Position numbers and translations under genes: made by a program | Notes under the pieces: model-generated | Seen by the model: the letters and a program-made list of their open reading frames with translations, nothing else | What the model was told of the DNA's origin: nothing | Database searches by the model: none | Shown: piece by piece, positions 19,885 through 31,842 of the stretch | Numbering within the stretch: the first letter of the stretch is position 1 | Layout: each line of letters opens with the position of its first letter | Origin: Cupriavidus sp. D39 | Lineage (GTDB): Bacteria > Pseudomonadota > Gammaproteobacteria > Burkholderiales > Burkholderiaceae | Assembly: GCF_026627925.1 (NCBI RefSeq) | Contig: NZ_JAPNLE010000011.1 | Span: forward strand, 124,001-188,000 | Reading direction: 5' to 3' | DNA length: 64,000 nt

Positions 19885-20327
19885 CGGATATATATTTCAT
19901 AATGACTTCGCATATCAAATGCTCAGATAAGTCCGCCGAACTACCCAATATCATGCCTCTGGTGTCTTTAATATTTCCTGCGGACTGTAACCGGAAAGGG
20001 ATTCGTAGGGATGAGGATGTGTGCGGCAACTGATCGCCATCGCCCCCCTGAACCGTGCGCTGACAGCTCAGCCGAGCGCCTTTTGCAGGACCGGCATAGT
20101 TTTGTTTCGCCTTTTCGCTTGTCGCCGGTGCGTATTCGTCAAATAGCGGCGCGTCAGGAAGACCTTTTGGATTTGTCTGAGGCGGCGCCTACGCTGCTTG
20201 CCCCAGATCAACTCACGCGATGTTATTGTAAGCATCCGGTCGCGTTGCACTCATGTAGTTTGATCACGTACGCGCCGCGTGTACCGCTTGGGCAGCACCC
20301 CCATTATTCTGGTAAGCCGTTTTTACG
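19885..20327. other. Intergenic, no gene supported
   Basis: Only short frames without features. The stretch lies between the IS30 right end and the unknown gene at 20328 and could hold that gene's promoter; no clear -35/-10 pair identified. Confidence 0.35.
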
Positions 20328-21826
20328 ATGAATTCGATGAAAGCCCTCTTGGAGGGAGAAAAGAAGCTCAGGTCACTGGCGCGCCGCATCCGTGGAGCTA
20401 AATGGGAAGGGTGGATCGAGCTCGTCACCAAGATCAACCTGGTGACACTGCCTTGTCTTGACCGAATATGGCTTGATTTTTGGACGGGCCGGAGAGCACG
20501 GTCCGATTCGATCATATTACGTCTCTGTGCAGGGGTTATTGTGAGCTCGCTATAGAGAGTCTCTATACGCAATCAGTCAGAGCCAAGGAGGATCACCTAG
20601 TATTGATCCTGTCCGATAGCCTACCCTCTGACACCACTGTGGAAAACCAGGTAGCCGCTTTGTGGCGCCATTGCGTGCGCTGGTCTGCCATGCGATATGT
20701 GTCACCCAGTCGTAAGCATTGGCAGATGGCGCTACCCTTCCTGGTTGCTTCTGTTCAAGGCTCAGCGCGCAACCCCACGGATCAGGCCAGGGTCGATCTG
20801 ATCGCGGGGCTCCTGCTCGGGGCCATTGACACTCACAGAATGCGCCGACGGCACATTATGAATGTCGACATGCAAACCGAGCGTCTGATTTTTCAGCGAC
20901 TTGGCGCTCGTGCTAACAGGAAGCAGAGCGTGGTATCAGCAGCGGGCTATAGGGCGTTTGATTCGGATCAGTACCTTGGTATTGAACTCGACGTTGGGGA
21001 GCACGATTCTTTCGATCCGACTGCCCTCATTCAATCGTTACCAAAAGAGGTCGTCCGGGACCCCAATGATTGGGACAGGGATACGCGCTCCGTGCCATTG
21101 CCTGCAGAAGCTCGCCTTGTGCTTTCCTACAGCGACTTCGGTTGCCTGTTGTCAGATAATCCACGCGCACAGAATCCAACGACGCCAGGAACAGCAGATT
21201 TTGGTCTGGAGGTGTTCTTCGCGCACGGTTGCAGGATGCTCATCGACGCGGAACTACAAGTTCACCGCGGCACTTTTGATCCAAGATTAAAAGGATATCA
21301 ATGCGCCATCCGGCACGAGAAGACAGGAGCTGATGATGGGATGGTCAAGTTGCAGTCTGATCTGCAAAGTATGGCGCTCTGGCCTGGTCAACTGCTTGGA
21401 TTCCGACAAATCAGTTTCATGGGCGGACAGCTCTATATTGGAGAAGCGACGGCCATTCGGCGTGCCAATGACAAGACTTACGTCGATTATCGGCTGATTG
21501 GCTTAGGCCGGTTAGTGCTGCTCAAGCCCATGGCGCCGAGCACGATTCGGTTACCGTACTGGGGTATCTTGGTCGACACCCGCTCCGGTCCGTTGAAACA
21601 CACCCCAGAAGACTTCGCCATCGTTATCCCCAAAGGGGCCGCGAAGGGCCTAGCGGCCGTGGAAATTCCTGACCGGGGAGAGTGCTTCTCATGTCAATGT
21701 GTGATGGAGAGGGATGACGCTGAATATGACATTGTCGCTTGCTCGCCTCTTCCTTTGTCCGGTGCCATCAGTAATCGAGAGCCCGACTCTGCGATTTTGG
21801 CCCCACCGCGCGAATATCACAACTGA
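20328..21826 (+). pseudogene. Unknown protein (~500 residues), one frame break
   Basis: Two frames join at the T5 run near 20477-20481. The first (ATG 20328) reads MNSMKALLEGEKKLRSLARR to LDRIWLDF. The second continues LDGPESTVRFDHITSL to a stop at 21826. One missing T explains the break. The N-terminal half is helical; the C-terminal half has beta-type motifs (LWPGQLLGFRQISFMGGQLYIGEA, read in short pieces, then YVDYRLIGLGRLVLL). The general layout resembles the unknown protein at 44754-46268 (helical front, beta C-terminus, similar WPGxLLG/VGALVGL turn), but I cannot show homology by eye. No family assigned. Confidence 0.55.
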
Positions 21827-21857
21827 GAAAACGACTATGTCACGTTTCCAGCGTGGT

Positions 21858-22962
21858 GGCGTTGGTGCATGGATCATGAGACGAACGAGCTTGGCTCTTT
21901 GAGATGGAGTTCTACGGGAGGCGCCCCTCACTGCGGACGGAGTGGGGGCGGCCAGCGGCCAGCATCCGGTTGAGCACGGCCACGCCGATGGCTGCCTCGG
22001 TGTGCTGGGCAGCCGGATCGCGTGCGCGCAGACGCGGCCCGATCAGCGCCTTGTAGCGGCCCATCGTGGTCTCGACCCGGGCGCGTTTGCCGTAGCCGGT
22101 GGCCACCTGCCAGGCCAGCCACCCCTTCGCCTCGATCACTTCGAGATGGCGGTCTCGCTGGGTGGGAGGGCCGGGCTCGCCGCTGCGCACCGCCGTCGAG
22201 CGCGGCGGAATCACGATCATAATGCCCTCGCCATATTGTGCGATCGTCTGATACGTCGGCGCGCCGTCATAGGCCCCATCGGCGGTGACCTTTGCGATTT
22301 CGCCGTCGATCTGATCGAGCAGTGGCGCTACCTGTGACGGATCATCGCCGTCCTGGTCCGTGAGCGTCTGCGCCACGATCATGCCGCTGTCGGCATCGAC
22401 CGCCAGATGCAGCTTGCGCCAGCCCCGGCGGGATTTTGCTCCGTGTTTGTCCTGCAGCCACTGTCCCGCGCCGAATACCTGCAGCCCGGTGCTGTCGATC
22501 AGCACATTCAGTGGCCCGTCGGGCAAACGGGGCCGGCTAACAGCCGGGCGCTTCTTCGCACGACGGCTCATGGTCGTATGATCAGGGACCGGCACCGTCA
22601 GTCCCATCAGCGCGATCACCGAGCCCATCAGGCCTTCGGTCTGGCGTAGCCGCAGTTTGAAGGCGCAGCCCAGCATGAGCGTGGTTTCTATCGCCAGATC
22701 CGAATACCGTGCCTGTCCACCGCGCGTCGTGCGCGGTTCGGCCTGCCACTGCACTACGGCTTCGGGCGTCATCCAGAGTGTCAGACTGCCCCGGCTGCGA
22801 AGGCCCGCTTCATAGGCAGACCAGTTTGTCACCCGGTGCGGCATCTTCGGGATGTGATGCCGCCCAGCGGCGTTGTGCTTGTTCGGCATGCCTCTGCAGC
22901 GAAGGGAGGGATCCACCACTTTATCCTCAATCCTTTCAAATCGCTATCCATGCACCAATGCC
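21858..22962 (-). mobile_element. IS5-family element, copy 2
   Basis: 1105 bp with the same ends as 4078-5182 and only scattered differences (for example atcatgag versus atcgtgag near the left end). The right end is 21 bp from the end of the TpsA gene. No target duplication visible. Confidence 0.9.
21912..22919 (-). CDS. IS5-family transposase (identical to 4132-5139)
   Basis: 335 residues with the same sequence as copy 1, including the LIDSTGLQVFG, ADGAYD and VETTMGRYKALIG catalytic motifs. Intact. Confidence 0.92.
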   Translation of the reverse strand: MVDPSLRCRGMPNKHNAAGRHHIPKMPHRVTNWSAYEAGLRSRGSLTLWMTPEAVVQWQAEPRTTRGGQARYSDLAIETTLMLGCAFKLRLRQTEGLMGSVIALMGLTVPVPDHTTMSRRAKKRPAVSRPRLPDGPLNVLIDSTGLQVFGAGQWLQDKHGAKSRRGWRKLHLAVDADSGMIVAQTLTDQDGDDPSQVAPLLDQIDGEIAKVTADGAYDGAPTYQTIAQYGEGIMIVIPPRSTAVRSGEPGPPTQRDRHLEVIEAKGWLAWQVATGYGKRARVETTMGRYKALIGPRLRARDPAAQHTEAAIGVAVLNRMLAAGRPHSVRSEGRLP

Positions 22963-22983
22963 GCTGCTGCCTGTACTGATTAT

Positions 22984-25536
22984 TTATTGTAACTCTCCTG
23001 AGTTGGTCGAGTTGACGTTCGACAGATTCATCACGCTTGTCGTATTGGCATCAACCAGCAGTGTCAGCGTCCGTTCGATCAGCGTGATTGAGGAAAGCTG
23101 CCGCTGTGCCGCAACATCCAGACTCAATGGAGCAGACAACATGCCACTGGTCAAACGATCGCTGCCCCCGATCAACTGCTGCTTTCCTGTTGAGGCAATC
23201 GAGGTGAGTACCAGGCTCGATTGACCTTGCGTCACGCCCGAGAGCTGCGTCAATATCGTGTTGTCATTCGGTACCGTCATGTTCGACAGCGTCGTGTTAC
23301 TTACTGTGCCGTTGGTTACATTGGATTGCGTTGAGTTGCTTTCCGAGATCTTCGTTACGGTCAAGTTGCCCGCGCTTACTCCTGTAACAATTGCCGCGCC
23401 ATTAGAGGCAATAGTCACATTTACGGTGCCATTCAGCGTGTTGTTCGAACCGCTGAGCACCACACTGCCATGGGCAGCCGTGAACGTTGCGGCACCACTC
23501 ACGTTCAATGAGCCGTTGGTAGCCTGAGCGACGCTGCCTGTCACACTGGTCAGTGTGGCGTTCGTTGCCGTCACATTGGCCAGCGTCAGGTTCCCTGCGC
23601 TCGCCAGATTCACCGTATTGCCAGCCGTCGCCGTCACCGTGCCCAGCGCGCTGCTCGCGTTCGCCACCGTGATCGACCCATTGCCCGCCACCAGCGTCGT
23701 CGCGCCGCTCACGTTCACCACGCCCGTGTCCGTCACGCTGCCGCTCGTGCTCGACAAGCTCAGGTTCCCCGCGCTCACGTTACTCAGCACCACGTTGTTG
23801 TTCGCGCTCAGGGTCGCGTTGCCGCTCACGTTCACCGTGCCGCCCGCGGTCTCCACCACGCTGCCACCCACGCTCGTGAGCGTCGCGTTGCCTGCCGTCA
23901 CACTGGCCAGCGTCAGGTTCCCCGCGCTCGCCAGGCTCACCGTATTGCCAGCCGACGCCGTCACCGTGCCCAGCGTGCTGCTCGCGTTCGCCACCGTGAT
24001 CGACCCATTGCCCGCCACCAGCGTCGTCGACCCGCTCACGTTCACCACGCCCGTGTCCATCACACTGCCCGTCGTGCTCGACAAGCTCAGGTTCCCCGCG
24101 CTCACGTTACTCAGCACCACGTTGTTGTTCGCGCTCAGGGTCGCGTTGCCGCTCACGTTCACCGTGCCGCCCGCGGTCTCCACCACGCTGCCACCCACGC
24201 TCGTGAGCGTCGCGTTGCCTGCCGTCACACTGGCCAGCGTCAGGTTCCCCGCGCTCGCCAGGCTCACCGTGTCGTTGGCCGACGCCGTCACCGTGCCCAG
24301 CGTGCTGCTCGCGTTCGCCACCGTGATCGACCCATTGCCCGCCACCAGCGTCGTCGACCCGCTCACGTTCACCACGCCCGTGTCCATCACACTGCCCGTC
24401 GTGCTCGACAAGCTCAGGTTCCCCGCGCTCACGTTACTCAGCACCACGTTGTTGTTCGCGCTCAGGGTCGCGTTGCCGCTCACGTTCACCGTGCCGCCCG
24501 CGGTCTCCACCACGCTGCCACCCACGCTCGTGAGCGTCGCGTTGCCTGCCGTCACACTGGCCAGCGTCAGGTTCCCCGCGCTCGCCAGGCTCACCGTGTC
24601 GTTGGCCGACGCCGTCACCGTGCCCAGCGTGCTGCTCGCGTTCGCCACCGTGATCGACCCATTGCCCGCCACCAGCGTCGTCGACCCGCTCACGTTCACC
24701 ACGCCCGTGTCCATCACACTGCCCGTCGTGCTCGACAAGCTCAGGTTCCCCGCGCTCACGTTACTCAGCACCACGTTGTTGTTCGCGCTCAGGGTCGCGT
24801 TGCCGCTCACGTTCACCGTGCCGCCCGCGGTCTCCACCACGCTGCCACCCACGCTCGTGAGCGTCGCGTTGCCTGCCGTCACGTTGGCCAGCGTCAGGTT
24901 CCCCGCGCTCGCCAGGCTCACCGTGTCGTTGGCCGACGCCGTCACCGTGCCCAGCGTGCTGCTCGCGTTCGCCACCGTGATCGACCCATTGCCCGCCACC
25001 AGCGTCGTCGACCCGCTCACGTTCACCACGCCCGTGTCTGTCACGCTGCCCGTCGTGCTCGTCGCGCTCAGGTTCCCCGCGCTCACGTTACTCAGCGCCA
25101 CCGCGTTGGCCGCGCTCAGCGTCGCGTTGCCGCTCACGTTCACCGTGCCGCCCGCGCTCTCCACCACGCTGCCACCCACGCTCGTGAGCGTCGCGTTGCC
25201 TGCCGTCACGTTGGCCAGCGTCAGGTTCCCTGCGCTCGCCAGATTCACCGTATTGCCAGCCGTCGCCGTCACCGTGCCCAGCGCGCTGCTCGCGTTCGCC
25301 ACCGTGATCGACCCATTGCCCGCCACCAGCGTCGTCGCGCCGCTCACGTTCACCACGCCCGTGTCCGTCACGCTGCCGCTCGTGCTCGACAAGCTCAGGT
25401 TCCCCGCGCTCACGTTACTCAGCACCACGTTGTTGTTCGCGCTCAGGGTCGCATTGCCGCTCACGTTCACCGTGCCGCCCGCGCTCTCCACCACGCTGCC
25501 ACCCACGCTCGTGAGCGTCGCGTTGCCTGCCGTCAC
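22984..25536 (-). CDS. TpsA C-terminal fragment: perfect repeats and sequon-rich tail
   Basis: 850 codons. It contains the most regular 327-bp repeats (for example starting points at 24181 and 24508). The last ~160 residues are unique: SESNSTQSNVTNGT, SNTTLSNMT, then a helix-prone segment (LSLDVAAQRQLSSITLIE) and LVDANTTSVMNLSNVNST. The tail is again dense in sequons and ends at 22984, 21 bp from the IS5 copy. There is no obvious C-terminal Cys pair of the kind that anchors HMW1A. Confidence 0.82.
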   Translation of the reverse strand: MTAGNATLTSVGGSVVESAGGTVNVSGNATLSANNNVVLSNVSAGNLSLSSTSGSVTDTGVVNVSGATTLVAGNGSITVANASSALGTVTATAGNTVNLASAGNLTLANVTAGNATLTSVGGSVVESAGGTVNVSGNATLSAANAVALSNVSAGNLSATSTTGSVTDTGVVNVSGSTTLVAGNGSITVANASSTLGTVTASANDTVSLASAGNLTLANVTAGNATLTSVGGSVVETAGGTVNVSGNATLSANNNVVLSNVSAGNLSLSSTTGSVMDTGVVNVSGSTTLVAGNGSITVANASSTLGTVTASANDTVSLASAGNLTLASVTAGNATLTSVGGSVVETAGGTVNVSGNATLSANNNVVLSNVSAGNLSLSSTTGSVMDTGVVNVSGSTTLVAGNGSITVANASSTLGTVTASANDTVSLASAGNLTLASVTAGNATLTSVGGSVVETAGGTVNVSGNATLSANNNVVLSNVSAGNLSLSSTTGSVMDTGVVNVSGSTTLVAGNGSITVANASSTLGTVTASAGNTVSLASAGNLTLASVTAGNATLTSVGGSVVETAGGTVNVSGNATLSANNNVVLSNVSAGNLSLSSTSGSVTDTGVVNVSGATTLVAGNGSITVANASSALGTVTATAGNTVNLASAGNLTLANVTATNATLTSVTGSVAQATNGSLNVSGAATFTAAHGSVVLSGSNNTLNGTVNVTIASNGAAIVTGVSAGNLTVTKISESNSTQSNVTNGTVSNTTLSNMTVPNDNTILTQLSGVTQGQSSLVLTSIASTGKQQLIGGSDRLTSGMLSAPLSLDVAAQRQLSSITLIERTLTLLVDANTTSVMNLSNVNSTNSGELQ

Positions 25537-26852
25537 ACTGGCCAGCGTCAGGTTCCCCCGCTCGCCACGTTCAGCGTATTGCCAGCCGTCGCCGTCACCG
25601 TGCCCAGCGCGTTGCTCGCGTTCGCCACCGTGATCGACCCGTTGCCCGCCACCAGCGTCGTCGATCCGCTCACGTTCAACACGCCCGTGTCCGTCACGCT
25701 GCCCGTCGTGCTCGACAAGCTCAGGTTCCCCGCGCTCACGTTACTCAGCGCCACCGCGTTGGCCGCGCTCAGCGTCGCATTGCCGCTCACGTTCAACACG
25801 CCGCCCGCGGTCTCCACCACGCTGCCACCCACGCTCGTGAGCGTCGCGTTGCCCGCCGTCACACTGGCCAGCGTCAGGTTCCCCCGCTCGCCACGTTCAG
25901 CGTATTGCCAGCCGTCGCCGTCACCGTGCCCAGCGCGTTGCTCGCGTTCGCCACCGTGATCGACCCATTGCCCGCCACCAGCGTCGTCGACCCGCTCACG
26001 TTCACCACGCCCGTGTCTGTCACGCTGCCCGTCGTGCTCGTCGCGCTCAGGTTCCCCGCGCTCACGTTACTCAGCGCCACCGCGTTGGCCGCGCTCAGCG
26101 TCGCGTTGCCGCTCACGTTCACCGTGCCGCCCGCGCTCTCCACCACGCTGCCACCCACGCTCGTGAGCGTCGCGTTGCCTGCCGTCACGTTGGCCAGCGT
26201 CAGGTTCCCCGCGCTCGCCAGATTCACCGTATTGCCAGCCGTCGCCGTCACCGTGCCCAGCGCGCTGCTCGCGTTCGCCACCGTGATCGACCCATTGCCC
26301 GCCACCAGCGTCGTCGCGCCGCTCACGTTCACCACGCCCGTGTCCGTCACGCTGCCGCTCGTGCTCGACAAGCTCAGGTTCCCCGCGCTCACGTTACTCA
26401 GCACCACGTTGTTGTTCGCGCTCAGGGTCGCATTGCCGCTCACGTTCACCGTGCCGCCCGCGCTCTCCACCACGCTGCCACCCACGCTCGTGAGCGTCGC
26501 GTTGCCTGCCGTCACACTGGCCAGCGTCAGGTTCCCCCGCTCGCCACGTTCAGCGTATTGCCAGCCGTCGCCGTCACCGTGCCCAGCGCGTTGCTCGCGT
26601 TCGCCACCGTGATCGACCCGTTGCCCGCCACCAGCGTCGTCGATCCGCTCACGTTCAACACGCCCGTGTCCGTCACGCTGCCCGTCGTGCTCGACAAGCT
26701 CAGGTTCCCCGCGCTCACGTTACTCAGCGCCACCGCGTTGGCCGCGCTCATCGTCGCATTGCCGCTCACGTTCAACACGCCGCCCGCGGTCTCCACCACG
26801 CTGCCACCCACGCTCGTGAGCGTCGCGTTGCCCGCCGTCACACTGGCCAGCG

Positions 26853-28451
26853 TCAGGTTCCCCCGCTCGCCACGTTCAGCGTATTGCCAGCCGTCGCCGT
26901 CACCGTGCCCAGCGCGTTGCTCGCGTTCGCCACCGTGATCGACCCGTTGCCCGCCACCAGCGTCGTCGATCCGCTCACGTTCAACACGCCCGTGTCCGTC
27001 ACGCTGCCGCTCGTGCTCGACAAGCTCAGGTTCCCCGCGCTCACGTTACTCAGCGCCACCGCGTTCGCCGCGCTCAGCGTCGCGTTGCCGCTCACGTTCA
27101 CCGTGCCGTTCGCGCTCTCCACCACGCTGCCACCCACGCTCGTGAGCGTCGCGTTTCCCGCCGTCACACTGGCCAGCGTCAGGTTCCCCGCGCTCGCCAC
27201 GTTCAGCGTATTGCCAGCCGTCGCCGTCACCGTGCCCAGCGCGTTGCTCGCGTTCGCCACCGTGATCGACCCATTGCCCGCCACCAGCGTCGTCGATCCG
27301 CTCACGTTCACCGTGCCGCCCGCGGTCTCCACCACACTGCCACCCACGCTGGTGAGTGTCGCGTTGCCTGCCGTCACACTGGCCAGCGTCAGGTTCCCTG
27401 CGCTCGCCACGTTCAGCGTATTGCCAGCCGTCGCCGTCACCGTGCCCAGCGCGTTGCTCGCGTTCGCCACCGTGATCGACCCATTGCCCGCCACCAGCGT
27501 CGTCGATCCGCTCACGTTCACCGTGCCGCCCGCGGTCTCCACCACGCTGCCACCCACGCTCGTGAGTGTCGCGTTGCCTGCCGTCACACTGGCCAGCGTC
27601 AGGTTCCCCCGCTCGCCACGTTCAGCGTATTGCCAGCCGTCGCCGTCACCGTGCCCAGCGCGCTGCTCGCGTTCGCCACCGTGATCGACCCGTTGCCAGC
27701 CACCAGCGTCGTCGCGCCGCTCACGTTCAACACGCCCGTGTCCGTCACGCTGCCGCGTCGTGCTCGACAAGCTCAGGTTCCCCGCGCTCACGTTACTCAG
27801 CGCCACCGCGTTGGCCGCGCTCAGCGTCGCGTTGCCGCTCACGTTCACCGCGCCGCCCGCGGTCTCCACCACGCTGCCACCCACGCTCGTGAGCGTCGCG
27901 TTGCCTGCCGTCACGTTGGCCAGCGTCAGGTTCCCCGCGCTCGCCAGGTTCAGCGTATTGCCAGCCGTCGCCGTCACCGTGCCCAGCGCGTTGCTCGCGT
28001 TCGCCACCGTGATCGACCCGTTGCCCGCCACCAGCGTCGTCGCGCCGCTCACGTTCAACACGCCCGTGTCCGTCACGCTGCCGCTCGTGCTCGACAAGCT
28101 CAGGTTCCCCGCGCTCACGTTACTCAGCGCCACCGCGTTCGCCGCGCTCAGCGTCGCATTGCCGCTCACGTTCACCGTGCCGCCCGCGGTCTCCACCACA
28201 CTGCCACCCACGCTGGTGAGTGTCGCGTTGCCTGCCGTCACACTGGCCAGCGTCAGGTTCCCTGCGCTCGCCAGGTTCAGCGTATTGCCAGCCGTCGCCG
28301 TCACCGTGCCCAGCGTGCTGCTCGCGTTCGCCACCGTGATCGACCCATTGCCCGCCACCAGCGTCGTCGATCCGCTCACGTTCACCGTGCCGCCTGCGGT
28401 CTCCACCACGCTGCCACCCACGCTCGTGAGCGTCGCGTTGCCCGCCGTCAC
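26853..28451 (-). CDS. TpsA fragment: repeat region with an internal out-of-frame stretch
   Basis: 532 codons as read. Residues encoded between about 27753 and 27606 are in the wrong frame (Arg/Asp/Gly-rich nonsense). There is a +1 change at 27753 (ctgccgcgtcg instead of ctgccgctcg) and the recurrent -1 lesion at 27606-27610 restores the frame. The rest is standard 109/70-residue repeats. Confidence 0.7.
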   Translation of the reverse strand: MTAGNATLTSVGGSVVETAGGTVNVSGSTTLVAGNGSITVANASSTLGTVTATAGNTLNLASAGNLTLASVTAGNATLTSVGGSVVETAGGTVNVSGNATLSAANAVALSNVSAGNLSLSSTSGSVTDTGVLNVSGATTLVAGNGSITVANASNALGTVTATAGNTLNLASAGNLTLANVTAGNATLTSVGGSVVETAGGAVNVSGNATLSAANAVALSNVSAGNLSLSSTTRQRDGHGRVERERRDDAGGWQRVDHGGEREQRAGHGDGDGWQYAERGERGNLTLASVTAGNATLTSVGGSVVETAGGTVNVSGSTTLVAGNGSITVANASNALGTVTATAGNTLNVASAGNLTLASVTAGNATLTSVGGSVVETAGGTVNVSGSTTLVAGNGSITVANASNALGTVTATAGNTLNVASAGNLTLASVTAGNATLTSVGGSVVESANGTVNVSGNATLSAANAVALSNVSAGNLSLSSTSGSVTDTGVLNVSGSTTLVAGNGSITVANASNALGTVTATAGNTLNVASGGT

Positions 28452-31400
28452 ACTGGCCAGCGTCAGGTTCCCCCGCTCGCCACGTTCAGCGTATTGCCAG
28501 CCGTCGCCGTCACCGTGCCCAGCGCGTTGCTCGCGTTCGCCACCGTGATCGACCCGTTGCCCGCCACCAGCATCGTCGCACCGCTCACGTTCACCACGCC
28601 CGTGTCCATCACACTGCCCGTCGTGCTCGACAAGCTCAGGTTCCCCGCGCTCACGTTACTCAGCGCCACTGCGTTCGCCGCGCTCAGCGTCGCGTTGCCG
28701 CTCACGTTCACCGCGCCGCCCGCGGTCTCCACCACGCTGCCACCCACGCTCGTGAGCGTCGCGTTGCCCGCCGTCACACTGGCCAGCGTCAGGTTCCCCC
28801 GCTCGCCACGTTCAGCGTATTGCCAGCCGTCGCCGTCACCGTGCCCAGCGCGTTGCTCGCGTTCGCCACCGTGATCGACCCGTTGCCCGCCACCAGCGTC
28901 GTCGATCCGCTCACGTTCAACACGCCCGTGTCCGTCACGCTGCCCGTCGTGCTCGACAAGCTCAGGTTCCCCGCGCTCACGTTACTCAGCGCCACTGCGT
29001 TCGCCGCGCTCAGGGTCGCGTTGCCGCTCACGTTCACCGCGCCGCCCGCGCTCTCCACCACGCTGCCACCCACGCTCGTGAGTGTCGCGTTGCCCGCCGT
29101 CACACTGGCCAGCGTCAGGTTCCCCCGCTCGCCACGTTCAGCGTATTGCCAGCCGTCGCCGTCACCGTGCCCAGCGCGTTGCTCGCGTTCGCCACCGTGA
29201 TCGACCCATTGCCCGCCACCAGCGTCGTCGACCCGCTCACGTTCAACACGCCCGTGTCCGTCACGCTGCCGCTCGTGCTCGACAAGCTCAGGTTGCCAGC
29301 ACTCACGTTGCCTACCGTCAAATCTCCCTTCGTGCTCAGCCCCAGCGTTCCTGATATCGTCAACGTTCCATTGACTCCAGAAATACTGCCATTCGTGCTG
29401 TTGAGCAGCACGTTGTCCGCCGACAAGTTCCCCATCGAAATGTTGTTCGACGCGCTCAGATTCAAGGTCTCGTTCGCATTCAGGTACTGCCATGAGACAG
29501 AGCCATTCGTACTCACAACGCTGATATTGCCTGCGCTAACGGTCCCGAGCGCCAAGTTGCCTGCTTGCATTAGGCTCAAGTTTCCGCCTACATTCAAATC
29601 TAGGCTACCGCCAATCCTCGAAATGCTGCCATTCGCGCTCGAGAGCATCAAGTTGTAGCTGGACACATTCGCAACGGTCAAATTACCGCTGTTCGCCAGC
29701 GCTACTGTTCCACTTGCGCTATTCGTCGACACGGTCACCGTGCCATTCAGGTTGTTGCTCGTGCTATCCAGCACCACGCTGCCGTTGGCCGCCGTCAGCG
29801 CCGTATTGCCGCTCACGTTCACCGTGCCGCCCGCGGTCTCCACCACGCTGCCACCCACGCTCGTGAGCGTCGCGTTGCCTGCCGTCACGTTGGCCAGCGT
29901 CAGGTTCCCCCGCTCGCCACGTTCAGCGTATTGCCAGCCGTCGCCGTCACCGTGCCCAGCGCGTTGCTCGCGTTCGCCACCGTGATCGACCCGTTGCCAG
30001 CCACCAGCGTCGTCGATCCGCTCACGTTCAACACGCCCGTGTCCGTCACGCTGCCGCTCGTGCTCGACAAGCTCAGGTTCCCCGCGCTCACGTTACTCAG
30101 CGCCACCGCGTTCGCCGCGCTCAGCGTCGCGTTGCCGCTCACGTTCACCGCGCCGCCCGCGGTCTCCACCACGCTGCCACCCACGCTCGTGAGTGTCGCG
30201 TTGCCTGCCGTCACACTGGCCAGCGTCAGGTTCCCCGCGCTCGCCACGTTCAGCGTATTGCCAGCCGTCGCCGTCACCGTGCCCAGCACGTTGCTCGCGT
30301 TCGCCACCGTGATCGACCCATTGCCCGCCACCAGCGTCGTCGATCCGCTCACGTTCACCGTGCCGCCCGCGGTCTCCACCACACTGCCACCCACGCTGGT
30401 GAGTGTCGCGTTGCCTGCCGTCACACTGGCCAGCGTCAGGTTCCCTGCGCTCGCCAGGTTCAGCGTATTGCCAGCCGTCGCCGTCACCGTGCCCAGCGCG
30501 CTGCTCGCGTTCGCCACCGTGATCGACCCATTGCCCGCCACCAGCGTCGTCGATCCGCTCACGTTCACCGTGCCGCCTGCGGTCTCCACCACGCTGCCAC
30601 CCACGCTCGTGAGCGTCGCGTTGCCTGCCGTCACACTGGCCAGCGTCAGGTTCCCCCGCTCGCCACGTTCAGCGTATTGCCAGCCGTCGCCGTCACCGTG
30701 CCCAGCGCGTTGCTCGCGTTCGCCACCGTGATCGACCCGTTGCCCGCCACCAGCGTCGTCGATCCGCTCACGTTCAACACGCCCGTGTCCGTCACGCTGC
30801 CCGTCGTGCTCGACAAGCTCAGGTTCCCCGCGCTCACGTTACTCAGCGCCACCGCGTTGGCCGCGCTCATCGTCGCATTGCCGCTCACGTTCAACACGCC
30901 GCCCGCGGTCTCCACCACGCTGCCACCCACGCTCGTGAGCGTCGCGTTGCCCGCCGTCACACTGGCCAGCGTCAGGTTCCCCCGCTCGCCACGTTCAGCG
31001 TATTGCCAGCCGTCGCCGTCACCGTGCCCAGCGCGCTGCTGGCGTTCGCCACCGTGATCGACCCATTGCCCGCCACCAGCGTCGTCGCACCGCTCACGTT
31101 CAACACGCCCGTGTCCGTCACGCTGCCGTACGTGCTCGACAAGCTCAGGTTCCCCGCGCTCACATTCCCCGACAGCGACACCGCGTTGTTCGCACTCAGG
31201 GTCGCGTTGCCGCTCACGTTCAACACGCCGCCCGCGGTCTCCACCACGCCGCCACCCACGCTCGTGAGTGTCGCGTTGCCCGCCGTCACACTGGCCAGCG
31301 TCAGGTTCCCCCGCTCGCCACGTTCAGCGTATTGCCAGCCGTCGCCGTCACCGTGCCCAGCGCGTTGCTCGCGTTCGCCACCGTGATCGACCCATTGCCC

Positions 31401-31842
31401 GCCACCAGCGTCGTCGATCCGCTCACGTTCACCGTGCCGCCCGCGGTCTCCACCACGCTGCCACCCACGCTCGTGAGCGTCGCGTTGCCTGCCGTCACGT
31501 TGGCCAGCGTCAGGTTCCCTGCGCTCGCCAGATTCACCGTATTGTCAGCCGTCGCCGTCGCCGTCACCGTGCCCAGCGCGCTGCTCGCGTTCGCCACCGT
31601 GATCGACCCATTGCCCGCCACCAGCGTCGTCGCGCCGCTCACGTTCACCACGCCCGTGTCCGTCACGCTGCCGCTCGTGCTCGACAAGCTCAGGTTCCCC
31701 GCGCTCACGTTACTCAGCGCCACCGCGTTCGCCGCGCTCAGCGTCGCGTTGCCGCTCACGTTCACCGCGCCGCCCGCGGTCTCCACCACGCTGCCACCCA
31801 CGCTCGTGAGTGTCGCGTTGCCTGCCGTCACACTGGCCAGCG

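Noticed and set aside
23555..25633. Long plus-strand open frame of ~690 codons opposite the TpsA repeats (and similar ones to 34.8 kb)
   Set aside because: It is the antisense shadow of the repeat array; its VALPLTFTVPPA-type sequence simply mirrors the GC-rich repeats and has no start context.
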